64,000 nucleotides of DNA, from positions 29,328,318 to 29,392,317 of the forward strand of contig NC_087068.1 of NCBI RefSeq assembly GCF_963678635.1. Reading direction: 5' to 3'. Position 1 is the first letter of the stretch. Every line of letters begins with the position of its first letter. This document shows, piece by piece, positions 45,960-56,861 of the stretch. The translations under genes were made by a program, and so were the position numbers. The DNA comes from Symsagittifera roscoffensis (taxonomy: Eukaryota; Xenacoelomorpha; Acoela; Convolutidae). The notes beneath the pieces were generated by a model. The model searched no databases, was not told where the DNA came from, and saw only the letters and a program-made list of their open reading frames with translations.

Positions 45960-46612
45960 ATGATTGCAGAATTTCTTTTTCAAATTTTATTTGAACTAGA
46001 ACAGTAGAATAAATTTTTGTAAAAAACTAACAAACATAATCTAATTAAGTCTAGTTCGAAAACAATTTTGAGCTTGGAAGCTATGAAAAACCAGAAAGTT
46101 GCCTTGTTTGTCACAAAAAAAGCAAAATAAATACTGGGAATTTGTTTTGAGCTTGCCGAGTCAGTAGAGAGTTTGGCTTTTAATCCAACAATCAAGGGTT
46201 CGAGTCCGTTGTGGGTGAAGATTTCAGAATTGCTTCTTCCATTTTTATTTCAACTAGAATTTTAAAATTGTATTTTGTAAAATGGGAAACAAACACACTC
46301 TAATTAAGTCTAGTTCGAAAGCGATTTTGAGCTTGGAAGCTATGAAAAACCGGAAATTTGCCTTGTTTGTCACAAAAAAAAAAACGCAATAAACGCTGGG
46401 AACTTGTTTTGAGCTTGCCGAGTCAGTAGATTGGGCTTTTAATCCAACAATCAAGGGTCCGAGTCCGTTGTGAGTGAATATTTTAAAATAACTTTTTTAA
46501 ATTATTGTTCGAAAGTTTTTTTTGTAAAAACTGAAAAAAAAACACTATCTTAATAAGTCTATTTCGAAAGTGTTTTTGAGTTTAAAATCTATAAGCTGAG
46601 GAATTGAACAGA

Positions 46613-46663
46613 GTCTTGCTAGCTCAGTCGGTAGAGCGTTGGACTTGTAATCCAACGGTCAAG
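46613..46663 (+). pseudogene. Truncated tRNA-like copy, anticodon TGT
   Basis: Copy of 45138 at +1475, joined to the same spacer. Confidence 0.7.
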
Positions 46664-46898
46664 TGTTTGTCACAAAAAATTCTGGAAAGTTGTTTTGAAC
46701 TCGCCGAGTCAGTAGAGAGTTGAGCTTTTAATCGAACAATCAAGGGTTCGAGTCCGTTGTGAGTGAAGATTTTAAAATAATTTTTTAAATATTCGTTCGA
46801 AAGTTTTTTTTGTAAAAACTGAAAAAAACACAATCTTAATAAGTCTAGCTCGAAAGCGTTTTTGAGTTTAAAATCTTTAAGCTGGGGAATTGAGCAGA

Positions 46899-46970
46899 GA
46901 CCTGTGGCTCAGTCGGTAGAGCGTTAGAGTTTTAATCCAACGGTCAAGGGTTCGAGTCACTTGCGGTGAG
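46899..46970 (+). pseudogene. tRNA-Lys-like pseudogene
   Basis: 72 nt. gacctgtggctcag lacks a base at the acceptor/D junction. Loop gttttaa, T-stem and acceptor mismatches (cacttgcggtga). Confidence 0.55.
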
Positions 46971-47362
46971 ATGATTGCAGAATTTTTTTTTTTCAAATTT
47001 TATTTGAACTAGAACTGTAAAATTAATTTTTGTGAAAAGTGAAACAAACACAACCCAATTAAGTCCAGCTCGAAAAATATTTTCAGCTTGGAAGCTATGA
47101 AAACCAGAAGTTTGCCTTGTTTGTCACAAAAAAAAAATAAATACTGAGAAGTTGTTTTGAGCTTGCCGAGTCAGTAGATAGTTGGGCTTTTAATCCAACA
47201 ATCAAGGGTCCGAGTCCGTTGTGAGTGAAGATTTTGAAATAAGTTTTTAAATTTTTGTTCGAAAGTTTTTTTTTGTAAAAACGGAAAAAAAACACAATCT
47301 TAATAAGTCTAGCTCGAAAGCGTTTTTGAGCTTAAAATCTTTAAGCTCGGGAATTGATCAGA

Positions 47363-47435
47363 GCCCTGCTAGCTCAGTCGGTAGATCGTTGGACTTTTAA
47401 TCCCAAGGTCAAGGGTTCGAGTCCCTTGTGGGGCG
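47363..47435 (+). tRNA. tRNA-Lys(UUU)-like, G24T
   Basis: D-stem mismatch, A42C and C44A (tcccaaggtc). Acceptor and T arm exact. Confidence 0.52.
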
Positions 47436-47823
47436 ATGGTTGCAGGAATTTTTTTCAGATTTTATTTGAACTAGAACTGTAGAAATAATTTTTGTAAAAA
47501 GTGAAACAAACACAACCCAATTAAGTCTAGCTCGAAAACGATTTTCAGCTTGGAAGCTATGAAAAACCAGAAGTTTGCCTTGTTTGTCACAAAAAAAATA
47601 AATACTGAGAAGTTGTTTTGAGCTTGCCGAGTCAGTAGATAGTTGGGCTTTTAATCCAACAACCAAGGGTCCGAGTCCGTTGTGAGTGAAAATTTTAAAA
47701 TAAATTTTTTAATTTTTGTTCGAAAGTTTTTTTTGTAAAAACTGAAAAAAAAACACAATCTTAATAAGTCTAGCTCGAAAGCGTTTTTGAGATTAAAATC
47801 TGTAAGCTCGGAAATTGATCAGA

Positions 47824-47896
47824 GCCCTGCTAGCTCAGTTGGTAGAGCGTTGGACTTTTAATCAAACGGTCAACGGTTCGAGTCCCTTGTGGAGCG
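47824..47896 (+). tRNA. tRNA-Lys(UUU)-like
   Basis: C17T, C41A, G51C (caacggttcgag), G70A. The sister copy at 50047 lacks the last two changes. Confidence 0.5.
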
Positions 47897-48479
47897 ATGA
47901 TTGCAGAATTTCTTTTTCAAATTTTATTTGAAATAGAACTGTAGAATAAGTTTTTGTAAAAAGTGAAACAAACACAATTCAATTAAGTCTAGCTCGAAAA
48001 CGATTTTCAGCTAGGAAGCTATGAAAAACCAGAAGTTTGCCTTGTTTGTCACAAAAAAAAAAATAAATACTGGGAAGTTGTTTTGAGCTTGCCGAGTCAG
48101 TAGAGAGTTGGGCTTTTAATCCAACAATCAAGAGTTCGAGTCCGTTGTGGGTGAAAATTTCAGTATTAATTTTTCCATTTTTATTTGAACTAGAATTTTA
48201 GACATGTGTTTTGTAAAATGGGAAACAGACACAATCTAATTAAGTCTAGTTCGAAAGCGATTTTGAGCTTGGAAGCTATGAAAAACCAGAAATTTGCTTT
48301 GTTTGTCACAAAAAAAAATCTGGAAAGTTGTTTTGAACTCGCCGAGTCAGTAGAGAGTTGGGCTTTTAATCCAACAATCAAGGGTTCGAGTCCGTTGTGA
48401 GTGAAGATTATAAAATAAGTTTTTTAATTTTTGTTCGAAAGTTTTTTTTGTAAGAACTGAAAAAAAAACAATCCTAATA

Positions 48480-48510
48480 AGCCTAAAAAAACACAATCCT
48501 AATTTTTTCA
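48480..48510 (+). other. Spacer-spacer fusion junction
   Basis: cctaataagcctaaaaaaac runs directly into cacaatcctaattttttcag. A tRNA block expected here is missing, and the upstream-box string is cut to gcctaa. The same junction occurs near 50705, 55895 and 60040, so one old deletion was later copied. Confidence 0.6.
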
Positions 48511-48614
48511 GATTTTATTTGAACTAGAACGGTAGAATTAATTTTTGCAAAAAAGTGAAACAAACACAACCCAATTAAGTCTAGATCGAAAACGATTTTC
48601 AGCTTGGAAGCTAT

Positions 48615-48660
48615 GAAAAACCATTAATTTGCAAAACCATTAATATGAAAAACCATTTTA
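48615..48660 (+). repeat. Short triplication of aaaccattaat
   Basis: aaaccattaatttgc, aaaccattaatatg and aaaaaccatttta follow each other, replacing the usual aaaccagaaatttgcc. Also present near 50837, 56040 and 60181. Looks like local slippage spread by the larger duplications. Confidence 0.6.
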
Positions 48661-48906
48661 AAAAAACAAATAAATACTAGGAAGTTGTTTTGAGCTTGCC
48701 GAGTCAGTAGATAGTTGGGCTCTTAATCCAACAGTCAAGGGTTCGAGTCCGTTGTGGGTGAAGATTTCAGAATTGCTTCTTCCATTTTCATTTGATTTAG
48801 AATTTTAGAATTGGGTTTTGTAAAAAGGGAAACCAACTCAATCTAATTAAGTCTAGCTCGAAACCGATTTTGAGTTTAAAACCTATAAGCTCAGGAATTG
48901 AACAGA

Positions 48907-48972
48907 GCATTGCTAGCTGAATCGGTAGAGCGTTGGACTTTTAATCCAATGGTTCGAGTCCCTTGTGGGGCG
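48907..48972 (+). pseudogene. tRNA-Lys-like pseudogene, T-stem 5' strand deleted
   Basis: 66 nt. ccaatggttcgag lacks seven bases of variable loop and T stem, bringing the B box seven bases closer to the A box. D stem gctg/gagc. The same deletion is at 51135, 56331 and 60472. Confidence 0.7.
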
Positions 48973-49365
48973 ATGATTGCAGATTTTTTTTTCAAATTTT
49001 TTTTGAACTAGAACTGTAGAATTAATTTTTGTAAAAAGTGAAACAGACACAATCCAATTAAGTCTAGCTCGAAAACGATTTTCAGCTTGGAAGTTATGAA
49101 AAACTTCCCAGCTGATTTGAGTTTGTTGTTTTGAGCTTGCCGAGTCAATAGAGAGTTTTGAGCTTGCCAATTCAGTAGAGAGTTGGGCATTTAATCCAAC
49201 AATCAAGGGTTCGAATCCATTGTGGCTGAAGATTTCAAATTATGTTTTTTAGTTTTTGTTCGGCATTTTATTTTCTGTAAAAACTGAAAAAAAAAAACAA
49301 TCTAAATAAGTGTAGCTCGAAAGCGTTTTTGAGTTGAAAAGCTAGAAACTCGGGAATGAACTAGA

Positions 49366-49438
49366 GCCCTGCTAGTTCAGTCGGTAGAGAGTTGGACTTT
49401 TAATTCAACAGTCAAGGTTTCGAGTCACTTGTGGGGAG
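49366..49438 (+). tRNA. tRNA-Lys(UUU)-like, C11T/C25A/G53T
   Basis: D stem gttc/gaga is mismatched at 10:25, with a T11-G24 wobble. Anticodon stem ttgga/ttcaa has a G-U, G53T, C62A, C72A. Same form at 51592, 56789, 60910 and 62784. Probably a stable pseudogene lineage. Confidence 0.45.
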
Positions 49439-49584
49439 ATGATTTCTGAGTTTCTTTTTCAAATTTTATTTGAACTAGAACTGTAGAACTCATTTTTGTA
49501 AAAAGTGAAACAAACACAATCTTAATAAGTCTAGCTCGAAAGCGTTTTTGAGCTTAAAATCTTTAAGCTCGGGAATTGATCAGA

Positions 49585-49657
49585 GCCCTGCTAGCTCAGT
49601 CGGTAGATCGTTGGACTTTTAATCCAAAGGTCAAGGGTTCGAGTCCCTTGTGGGGCG
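49585..49657 (+). tRNA. tRNA-Lys(UUU)-like, G24T/C44A
   Basis: Copy of 47363 at +2222, with anticodon stem restored (tccaa). Confidence 0.56.
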
Positions 49658-50046
49658 ATGGTTGCAGGAATTTTTTTCAGATTTTATTTGAACTAGAACT
49701 GTAGAAATAATTTTTGTAAAAAGTGAAACAAACACAACCCAATTAAGTCTAGCTCGAAAACGATTTTCAGCTTGGAAGCTATGAAAAACCAGAAGTTTGC
49801 CTTGTTTGTCACAAAAAAAATAAATACAGAGAAGTTGTTTTGAGCTTGCCGAGTCAGTAGATAGTTGGGCTTTTAATCCAACAACCAAGGGTCCGAGTCC
49901 GTTGTGAGTGAAAATTTTAAAATAAATTTTTTAATTTTTGTTCGAAAGTTTTTTTTGTAAAAACTGAAAAAAAAAACACAATCTTAATAAGTCTAGCTCG
50001 AAAGCGTTTTTGAGCTTAAAATCTGTAAGCTCGGGAATTGATCAGA

Positions 50047-50119
50047 GCCCTGCTAGCTCAGTTGGTAGAGCGTTGGACTTTTAATCAAACGGTCAAGGGT
50101 TCGAGTCCCTTGTGGGGCG
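50047..50119 (+). tRNA. tRNA-Lys(UUU), C17T/C41A
   Basis: Consensus apart from C17T (loop only) and C41A (G29:A41 mismatch). B box and acceptor exact. Confidence 0.7.
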
Positions 50120-51134
50120 ATGATTGCAGAATTTCTTTTTCAAATTTTATTTGAAATAGAACTGTAGAATAAGTTTTTGTAAAAAGTGAAACAAACACAA
50201 TTCAATTAAGTCTAGCTCGAAAACGATTTTCAGCTAGGAAGCTATGAAAAACCAGAAGTTTGCCTTGTTTGTCACAAAAAAAAATAAAATAAATACTGGG
50301 AAGTTGTTTTGAGCTTGCCGAGTCAGTAGAGAGTTGGGCTTTTAATCCAACAATCAAGAGTTCGAGTCCGTTGTGGGTGAAAATTTCAGTATTACTTTTT
50401 CCATTTTTATTTGAACTAGAATTTTAGACATGTGTTTTGTAAAACGGGAAACAGACACAATCTAATTAAGTCTAGTTCGAAAGCGATTTTGAGCTTGGAA
50501 GCTATGAAAAACCAGAAATTTGCTTTGTTTGTCACAAAAAAAATTCTGGAAAGTTGTTTTGAACTCGCCGAGTCAGTAGAGAGTTGGGCTTTTAATCCAA
50601 CAATCAAGGGTTCGAGTCCGTTGTGAGTGAAGATTATAAAATAAGTTTTTTAATTTTTGTTCGAAAGTTTTTTTTGTAAGAACTGAAAAAAAAACACAAT
50701 CCTAATAAGCCTAAAAAAACACAATCCTAATTTTTTCAGATTTTATTTGAACTAGAACGGTAGAATTAATTTTTGCAAAAAAGTGAAACAAACACAACCC
50801 AATTAAGTCTAGCTCGAAAACGATTTTCAGCTTGGAAGCTATGAAAAACCATTAATTTGCAAAACCATTAATATGAAAAACCATTTAAAAAAAACAAATA
50901 AATACTAGGAAGTTGTTTTGAGCTTGCCGAGTCAGTAGATAGTTGGGCTTTTAATCCAACAGTCAAGGGTTCGAGTCCGTTGTGGGTGAAGATTTCAGAA
51001 TTGCTTCTTCCATTTTCATTTGATTTAGAATTTTAGAATTGGGTTTTGTAAAAAGGGAAACAAACTCAATCTAATTAAGTCTAGCTCGAAAGCGATTTTG
51101 AGTTTAAAACCTATAAGCTCAGGAATTGAACAGA

Positions 51135-51200
51135 GAATTGCTAGCTTAATCGGTAGAGCGTTGGACTTTTAATCCAACGGTTCGAGTCCCTTGTGGGGCG
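51135..51200 (+). pseudogene. tRNA-Lys-like pseudogene, T-stem 5' strand deleted
   Basis: 66 nt, as 48907 but gaattgc at the 5' end and tagcttaatcgg at the A box. Confidence 0.68.
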
Positions 51201-51591
51201 ATGATTGCAGATTTTTTTTTCAAATTTTTTTTGAACTAGAACTGTAGAATTAATTTTTGTAAAAAGTGAAACAGACACAATCCAAGTAAGTCTAGCTCGA
51301 AAACGATTTTCAGCTTGGAAGTTATGAAAAACTTCCTAGCTGATTTGAGTTTGTTGTTTTGAGCTTGCCGAGTCAATAGAGAGTTTTGAGCTTGCCAATT
51401 CAGTAGAGAGTTGGGCATTTAATCCAACAATCAAGGGTTCGAATCCATTGTGGCTGAAGATTTCAAATTATGTTTTTTAGTTTTTGTTCGGCATTTTATT
51501 TTCTGTAAAAACTGAAAAAAAAACAATCTAAATAAGTGTAGCTCGAAAGCGTTTTTGAGTTGAAAAGCTAGAAACTCGGGAATGAAGTAGA

Positions 51592-51664
51592 GCCCTGCTA
51601 GTTCAGTCGGTAGAGAGTTGGACTTTTAATTCAACAGTCAAGGTTTCGAGTCACTTGTGGGGAG
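51592..51664 (+). tRNA. tRNA-Lys(UUU)-like, C11T/C25A/G53T
   Basis: Copy of 49366 at +2226, same variants. Confidence 0.45.
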
Positions 51665-52057
51665 ATGATTTCTGAGTTTCTTTTTCAAATTTTATTTGAA
51701 CTAGAACTGTAGAACTCATTTTTGTAAAAAGTGAAACAAACACAATCTAATTAAGTCTAGCTCGAAAATGATTTTCAGCTTGTAAGCTATGAAAAACTAG
51801 AAATATGCCTTGTTTGTCACAAAATGACGAAAAAATTACTGGAAAGTTGCTTTGAACTCGCCGAGTCAGAAGAGAGTTGAGCTTTTAATCCAAAAACCAC
51901 GGGTTCGAGTCCGTTGTGAGTGAATATTTTAAAATAAGTTTTTTAATTTTTGTTCGAAAGTTTTTTTTGTAAAAACTGAAAAAAAAACACAATCCTAATA
52001 AGTCTAGCTCAAAAGCGTTTTTGAGTTTAAAATCTTTAAGCTCAGGATTTGAACAGA

Positions 52058-52131
52058 GCCTTGCTAGCTCAGTGGGTAGAGCTTTGGACTTTTAATCCAA
52101 CGGTCTAGGGTTCGAGTCCCTTTGTGGGGCG
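52058..52131 (+). tRNA. tRNA-Lys(UUU)-like, 74 nt
   Basis: One extra T at the T-stem/acceptor junction (ccctttgtgg). C4T, C17G (agtgggta), G26T (gagctttgga), A49T. B box exact. Confidence 0.5.
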
Positions 52132-52792
52132 ATGAATGCAGAATTTCTTTTTCAAATTTTATTTGAACTAGAACTGTAGAATAAGTTTTTGTAAAAAGTT
52201 AAACAAACACAATCCAATTAAGTCTAGCTCGAAAACAATTTTCAGCTTGGAAGCTATGAAAAACCAGTAATTTGCCTTGTTTGTCACAAAAAAAAAACAA
52301 ATATTTATTAGGAAGTTGTTTTGAGCTTGCCTAGTCATAGAGAGTTAGGCTATTAATCCAACAATCAAGGATTCGAGGCCGTTGTGGGTGAAGATTTCAC
52401 AATTGCTTCTTCCATTTTCATTTGAATTTGAACTAGAATTTTAGAGTTGTGTTTTGTAAAAAGGGAAACAAACACAATCCAACTAAGTCTAGCTCGAATG
52501 CGTTTTTGAGATTGGAAGCTATGAAAAACCAGAAATTTGCCTTGTTTGTCACAAAAAAAATAATAATAATTTCTGGGAAGTTGTTTTGAGCTTGCCGAGT
52601 CATTAGATAGTTGGGCTTTTAATCCAACAATCAAGGATCCGAGTCCGTTGTAAGTGAATATTTTAAAATAAGTTTTTTAATTTTTGTTCGAAATTTTTTT
52701 TTTGTAAAAACTGAAAAAAAAACACAATCTTAATAAGTCTAGCTCGAAAGCGTTTTTGAGTTTAAAATCTATAAGCTCAGGAATTAAAGAGA

Positions 52793-52865
52793 GCCTTGCT
52801 AGTTCAGTCGGTAGAGCGTTGGACTTTTAATCCAACGGTCAAGGGTTTGAGTCCCTTGTGGGGCG
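52793..52865 (+). tRNA. tRNA-Lys(UUU)-like, C4T/C11T/C56T
   Basis: C4T and C11T keep wobbles. C56T alters the B box. Anticodon arm exact. Confidence 0.58.
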
Positions 52866-53465
52866 ATGATTGTAGAATTTCTTTTTCAAATTTTATTTGA
52901 ACTAGAACTGTAGAATCTTGGAAGCTATGAAAAACCAGTAATTTGCCTTGTTTGTCACAAAAAAAAAACAAATATTTATTAGGAAGTTGTTTTGAGCTTG
53001 CCTAGTCATAGAGAGTTAGGCTATTAATCCAACAATCAAGGATTCGAGGCCGTTGTGGGTGAAGATTTCACAATTGCTTCTTCCATTTTCATTTGAATTT
53101 GAACTAGAATTTTAGAGTTGTGTTTTGTAAAAAGGGAAACAAACACAATCCAACTAAGTCTAGCTCGAATGCGTTTTTGAGATTGGAAGCTATGAAAAAC
53201 CAGAAATTTGCCTTGTTTGTCACAAAAAAAATAATAATAATTTCTGGGAAGTTGTTTTGAGCTTGCCGAGTCATTAGATAGTTGGGCTTTTAATCCAACA
53301 ATCAAGGATCCGAGTCCGTTGTAAGTGAATATTTTAAAATAAGTTTTTTAATTTTTGTTCGAAATTTTTTTTTTTTGTAAAAACTGAAAAAAAAACACAA
53401 TCTTAATAAGTCTAGCTCGAAAGCGTTTTTGAGTTTAAAATCTATAAGCTCAGGAATTAAAGAGA

Positions 53466-53538
53466 GCCTTGCTAGTTCAGTCGGTAGAGCGTTGGACTTT
53501 TAATCCAACGGTCAAAGGTTTGAGTCCCTTGTGGGGCG
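53466..53538 (+). tRNA. tRNA-Lys(UUU)-like, C4T/C11T/C56T
   Basis: Copy of 52793 at +673, with G51A (caaaggtttgag). Confidence 0.54.
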
Positions 53539-53724
53539 ATGATTGTAGAATTTCTTTTTCAAATTTTATTTGAACTAGAACTGTAGAATAAGTTTTTGTA
53601 AAAAGTGAAACAAACACAATTCAATTAAGTCTAGCTCGAAAACGATTTTCAGCTTCGAAGCTATGAAAAAAACCAGAAGTTTGCCTTGTTTGTCACAAAA
53701 AAAATAAAATAAATACTGGGAAGT

Positions 53725-53745
53725 TGTTTTGAGCTTGTGGGTAAA
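53725..53745 (+). other. B-copy deletion junction
   Basis: gttttgagcttg runs straight into tgggtaaagatttt: the body of a B copy between its first eight bases and its last seven is missing. The same scar is at about 54619, 58252 and 62164. Confidence 0.6.
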
Positions 53746-53804
53746 GATTTTGAACTAAATTTTTTAGTTTTTGTTCGAAATTTAATTTTTTGTAAAAATT
53801 AAAA

Positions 53805-53822
53805 AAAACACACACACACTCT
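53805..53822 (+). repeat. Short CA microsatellite
   Basis: A-run followed by cacacacacact. Similar tracts of varying length are near 54697, 58330, 62245 and 63651, always in the same spacer variant. Confidence 0.6.
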
Positions 53823-53884
53823 AAATAAGTCTAGCTCGAAATCGTTCTTGAGTTTAAAAACTATAAACTCGGGAACGAAGTAGA

Positions 53885-53957
53885 GCCTTGCTAGCGCAGT
53901 CGGTAGAGCGTTGCGAATTCAATCCAACGATCAAGGGTTTGAATCACTTGTGGGGAG
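53885..53957 (+). tRNA. tRNA-like with anticodon TTC (Glu-type)
   Basis: D stem gcgc/gagc. Anticodon arm ttgcgaattcaatccaa puts TTC at 53918-53920, but base 33 is A and the stem is mismatched (c30, g31). T loop ttgaat, pair 1:72 broken. More likely a pseudogene lineage than a working tRNA-Glu. Confidence 0.42.
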
Positions 53958-54354
53958 ATGATTTGAGAGTTTTTTTTCAAATTTTATTTGAATTAGAACT
54001 GTAGAATTCATTGTTGTTAAAAGTGAAACAAACACAATCTAATTAAGTCTAGCTCGAAAATGATTTTCAGCTTGTAAGCTATGAAAAACTAGAAATATGC
54101 CTTGTTTGTCACAAAATGACGAAAAAACTACTGGAAAGTTGTTTTGAACTCGCCGAATCAGTAGAGAGTTGAGCTTTTAATGCAACAATCAAGGGTTCGA
54201 GTCCGTTGTGGGTGAAGATTTTAAAATACTTTTGTGATTTTTTGTTCGAATTTTTATTTGTTCTTGTAAAGTTTGAAAAAACAACTAAATCCAAATCAGT
54301 CTAGCTCGAAAGCGTCTTTGAGTTTAGAAGCTATAAACTCGGGTTTTCAGTGGA

Positions 54355-54427
54355 GCCCTGCGAGCTCAGCCGGTAGAGCGTTGGTTTTATAATCCAACTG
54401 GCAAAGGTACGAGGCCCTTTTGGGGCG
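54355..54427 (+). tRNA. tRNA-like with anticodon TAT (Ile-type)
   Basis: Anticodon loop tttataa gives TAT (54388-54390), with U33 and A37 present. Acceptor gccctgc/ttggggc pairs at six of seven positions. D stem gctc/gagc intact. U8 is G, T31:T39 and A51:C63 are mismatched, and the T loop is tacgagg. The A box is good and the B box weak (ggtacgaggcc). Confidence 0.48.
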
Positions 54428-54772
54428 AAGGTTGCAGAATTGCTTCTTCTGTTTTTATCTGAACTAGATTTTTAGACTTGTTTTTTGTAAAAAGCGAAAC
54501 AAACACAATCTAACTAAGTCTAGCTCGAAAGCGATTTTCAGCTTGGAAGCTATGAAAAACCAGAAGTTTGCCTTGTTTGTCACAAAAAAAAATAAAATAA
54601 ATACTGGGAAGTTGTTTTGAGCTTGTGGGTAAAGATTTTGAACTAAATTTTTTAGTTTTTGTTCGAAATTTAATTTTTTGTAAAAATTAAAAAAAACACA
54701 CACACACTCTAAATAAGTCTAGCTCGAAATCGTTCTTGAGTTTAAAAACTATAAACTCGGGAACGAAGTAGA

Positions 54773-54845
54773 GCCTTGCTAGCGCAGTCGGTAGAGCGTT
54801 GCGAATTCAATCCAACGATCAAGGGTTTGAATCACTTGTGGGGAG
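54773..54845 (+). tRNA. tRNA-like with anticodon TTC (Glu-type)
   Basis: Copy of 53885 at +888, same changes. Anticodon position 54806-54808. Confidence 0.42.
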
Positions 54846-55242
54846 ATGATTTGAGAGTTTTTTTTCAAATTTTATTTGAATTAGAACTGTAGAATTCATT
54901 TTTGTTAAAAGTGAAACAAACACAATCTAATTAAGTCTAGCTCGAAAATGATTTTCAGCTTGTAAGCTATGAAAAACTAGAAATATGCCTTGTTTGTCAC
55001 AAAATGACGAAAAAACTACTGGAAAGTTGTTTTGAACTCGCCGAATCAGTAGAGAGTTGAGCTTTTAATGCAACAATCAAGGGTTCGAGTCCGTTGTGGG
55101 TGAAGATTTTAAAATACTTTTGTGATTTTTTGTTCGAATTTTTATTTGTTCTTGTAAAGTTTGAAAAAACAACTAAATCCAAATCAGTCTAGCTCGAAAG
55201 CGTCTTTGAGTTTAGAAGCTATAAACTCGGGTTTTCAGTGGA

Positions 55243-55315
55243 GCCCTGCGAGCTCAGCCGGTAGAGCGTTGGTTTTATAATCCAACTGGCAAAGGTACGA
55301 GGCCCTTTTGGGGCG
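55243..55315 (+). tRNA. tRNA-like with anticodon TAT (Ile-type)
   Basis: Copy of 54355 at +888, identical as far as I can see. Confidence 0.48.
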
Positions 55316-56330
55316 AAGGTTGCAGAATTGCTTCTTCTGTTTTTATCTGAACTAGATTTTTAGACTTGTTTTTTGTAAAAAGCGAAACAAACACAATCTA
55401 ACTAAGTCTAGCTCGAAAGCGATTTTCAGCTTGGAAGCTATGAAAAACCAGAAGTTTGCCTTGTTTGTCACAAAAAAAAATAAAATAAATACTGGGAAGT
55501 TGTTTTGAGCTTGCCGAGTCAGTAGAGAGTTGGGCTTTTAATCCAACAATCAAGAGTTCGAGTCCGTTGTGGGTGAAAATTTCAGTATTACTTTTTCCAT
55601 TTTTATTTGAACTAGAATTTTAGACATGTGTTTTGTAAAATGGGAAACAGACACAATCTAATTAAGTCTAGTTCGAAAGCGATTTTGAGCTTGGAAGCTA
55701 TGAAAAACCAGAAATTTGCTTTGTTTGTCACAAAAAAAATTCTGGAAAGTTGTTTTGAACTCGCCGAGTCAGTAGAGAGTTGGGCTTTTAATCCAACAAT
55801 CAAGGGTTCGAGTCCGTTGTGAGTGAAGATTATAAAATAAGTTTTTTAATTTTTGTTCGAAAGTTTTTTTTGTAAGAACTGAAAAAAAACACAATCCTAA
55901 TAAGCCTAAAAAAACACAATCCTAATTTTTTCAGATTTTATTTGAACTAGAACGGTAGAATTAATTTTTGCAAAAAAGTGAAACAAACACAACCCAATTA
56001 AGTCTAGCTCGAAAACGATTTTCAGCTTGGAAGCTATGAAAAACCATTAATTTGCAAAACCATTAATATGAAAAACCATTTAAAAAAAAACAAATAAATA
56101 CTAGGAAGTTGTTTTGAGCTTGCCGAGTCAGTAGATAGTTGGGCTTTTAATCCAACAGTCAAGGGTTCGAGTCCGTTGTGGGTGAAGGTTTCAGAATTGC
56201 TTCTTCCATTTTCATTTGATTTAGAATTTTAGAATTGGGTTTTGTAAAAAGGGAAACAAACTCAATCTAATTAAGTCTAGCTCGAAACCGATTTTGAGTT
56301 TAAAACCTATAAGCTCAGGAATTGAACAGA

Positions 56331-56396
56331 GCATTGCTAGCTTAATCGGTAGAGCGTTGGACTTTTAATCCAACGGTTCGAGTCCCTTGTGGGGCG
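56331..56396 (+). pseudogene. tRNA-Lys-like pseudogene, T-stem 5' strand deleted
   Basis: 66 nt, copy of 51135 at +5196. Confidence 0.68.
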
Positions 56397-56788
56397 ATGA
56401 TTGCAGATTTTTTTTTTCAAATTTTTTTTGAACTAGAACTGTAGAATTAATTTTTGTAAAAAGTGAAACAGACACAATCCAATTAAGTCTAGCTCGAAAA
56501 CGATTTTCAGCTTGGAAGTTATGAAAAACTTCCCAGCTGATTTGAGTTTGTTGTTTTGAGCTTGCCGAGTCAATAGAGAGTTTTGAGCTTGCCAATTCAG
56601 TAGAGAGTTGGGCATTTAATCCAACAATCAAGGGTTCGAATCCATTGTGGCTGAAGATTTCAAATTATGTTTTTTAGTTTTTGTTCGGCATTTTATTTTC
56701 TGTAAAAACTGAAAAAAAAACAATCTGAATAAGTGTAGCTCGAAAGCGTTTTTGAGTTGAAAAGCTAGAAACTCGGGAATGAAGTAGA

Positions 56789-56861
56789 GCCCTGCTAGTT
56801 CAGTCGGTAGAGAGTTGGACTTTTAATTCAACAGTCAAGGTTTCGAGTCACTTGTGGGGAG
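56789..56861 (+). tRNA. tRNA-Lys(UUU)-like, C11T/C25A/G53T
   Basis: Copy of 51592 at +5197. Confidence 0.45.

Larger units (their letters stand above)
43953..46900 (+). repeat. Tandem duplication, offset 1474 bp
   Basis: 43.953-45.426 kb and 45.427-46.90 kb contain the same series A, B, A, B, B, truncated A, C. Both carry the truncation junction, so that break predates the duplication. Confidence 0.85.
41841..47362 (+). repeat. Array block VII, A+B dimers with 0.93 and 1.47 kb duplications
   Basis: Dimers of about 465 bp continue (42555, 43021, 43488, 43953, 44413). They are overlaid by a 933 bp repeat (42555 to 43488) and a 1474 bp repeat (43953 to 45427). Two A copies (45138 and 46613) are cut off after the variable loop and joined to spacer. 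Confidence 0.8.
47363..51812 (+). repeat. Tandem duplication, offset about 2222-2228 bp
   Basis: All four A-type copies, the spacer fusion, the CCATTAAT triplication and the 66-nt pseudogene recur in order. Small indels account for the drift in offset. Confidence 0.88.
47363..52057 (+). repeat. Array block VIII, tandem pair of 2.22 kb units
   Basis: A copies at 47363, 47824, 48907 and 49366 recur at 49585, 50047, 51135 and 51592, offsets 2222-2228. Each unit contains a fusion of two spacers near 48480/50705, a short CCATTAAT triplication and a 66-nt tRNA that lacks the T-stem 5' strand. Confidence 0.85.
52247..53588 (+). repeat. 671 bp tandem duplication with visible junction
   Basis: At about 52917 gaactagaactgtagaat jumps into cttggaagctatgaaaaacc, skipping the usual spacer middle. 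The following 671 bp repeats the preceding 671 bp almost exactly (tRNAs 52793/53466). Confidence 0.85.
53731..55506 (+). repeat. 888 bp tandem duplication carrying two anticodon variants
   Basis: 53731-54618 and 54619-55506 are almost identical. Each holds the TTC-type and the TAT-type tRNA-like copy and one C-type copy. A third set lies near 58.25-59.1 kb and a fourth, rearranged, at 62.2-63.4 kb. Confidence 0.88.

Noticed and set aside
45138-46663. Functional tRNA-Thr(TGT)
   Set aside because: Both TGT copies stop after the variable loop and have no T arm or acceptor 3' strand.
53805-53822. CA tracts as Z-DNA or regulatory sites
   Set aside because: Only about five to six CA units, varying between copies in a way that ordinary slippage explains.
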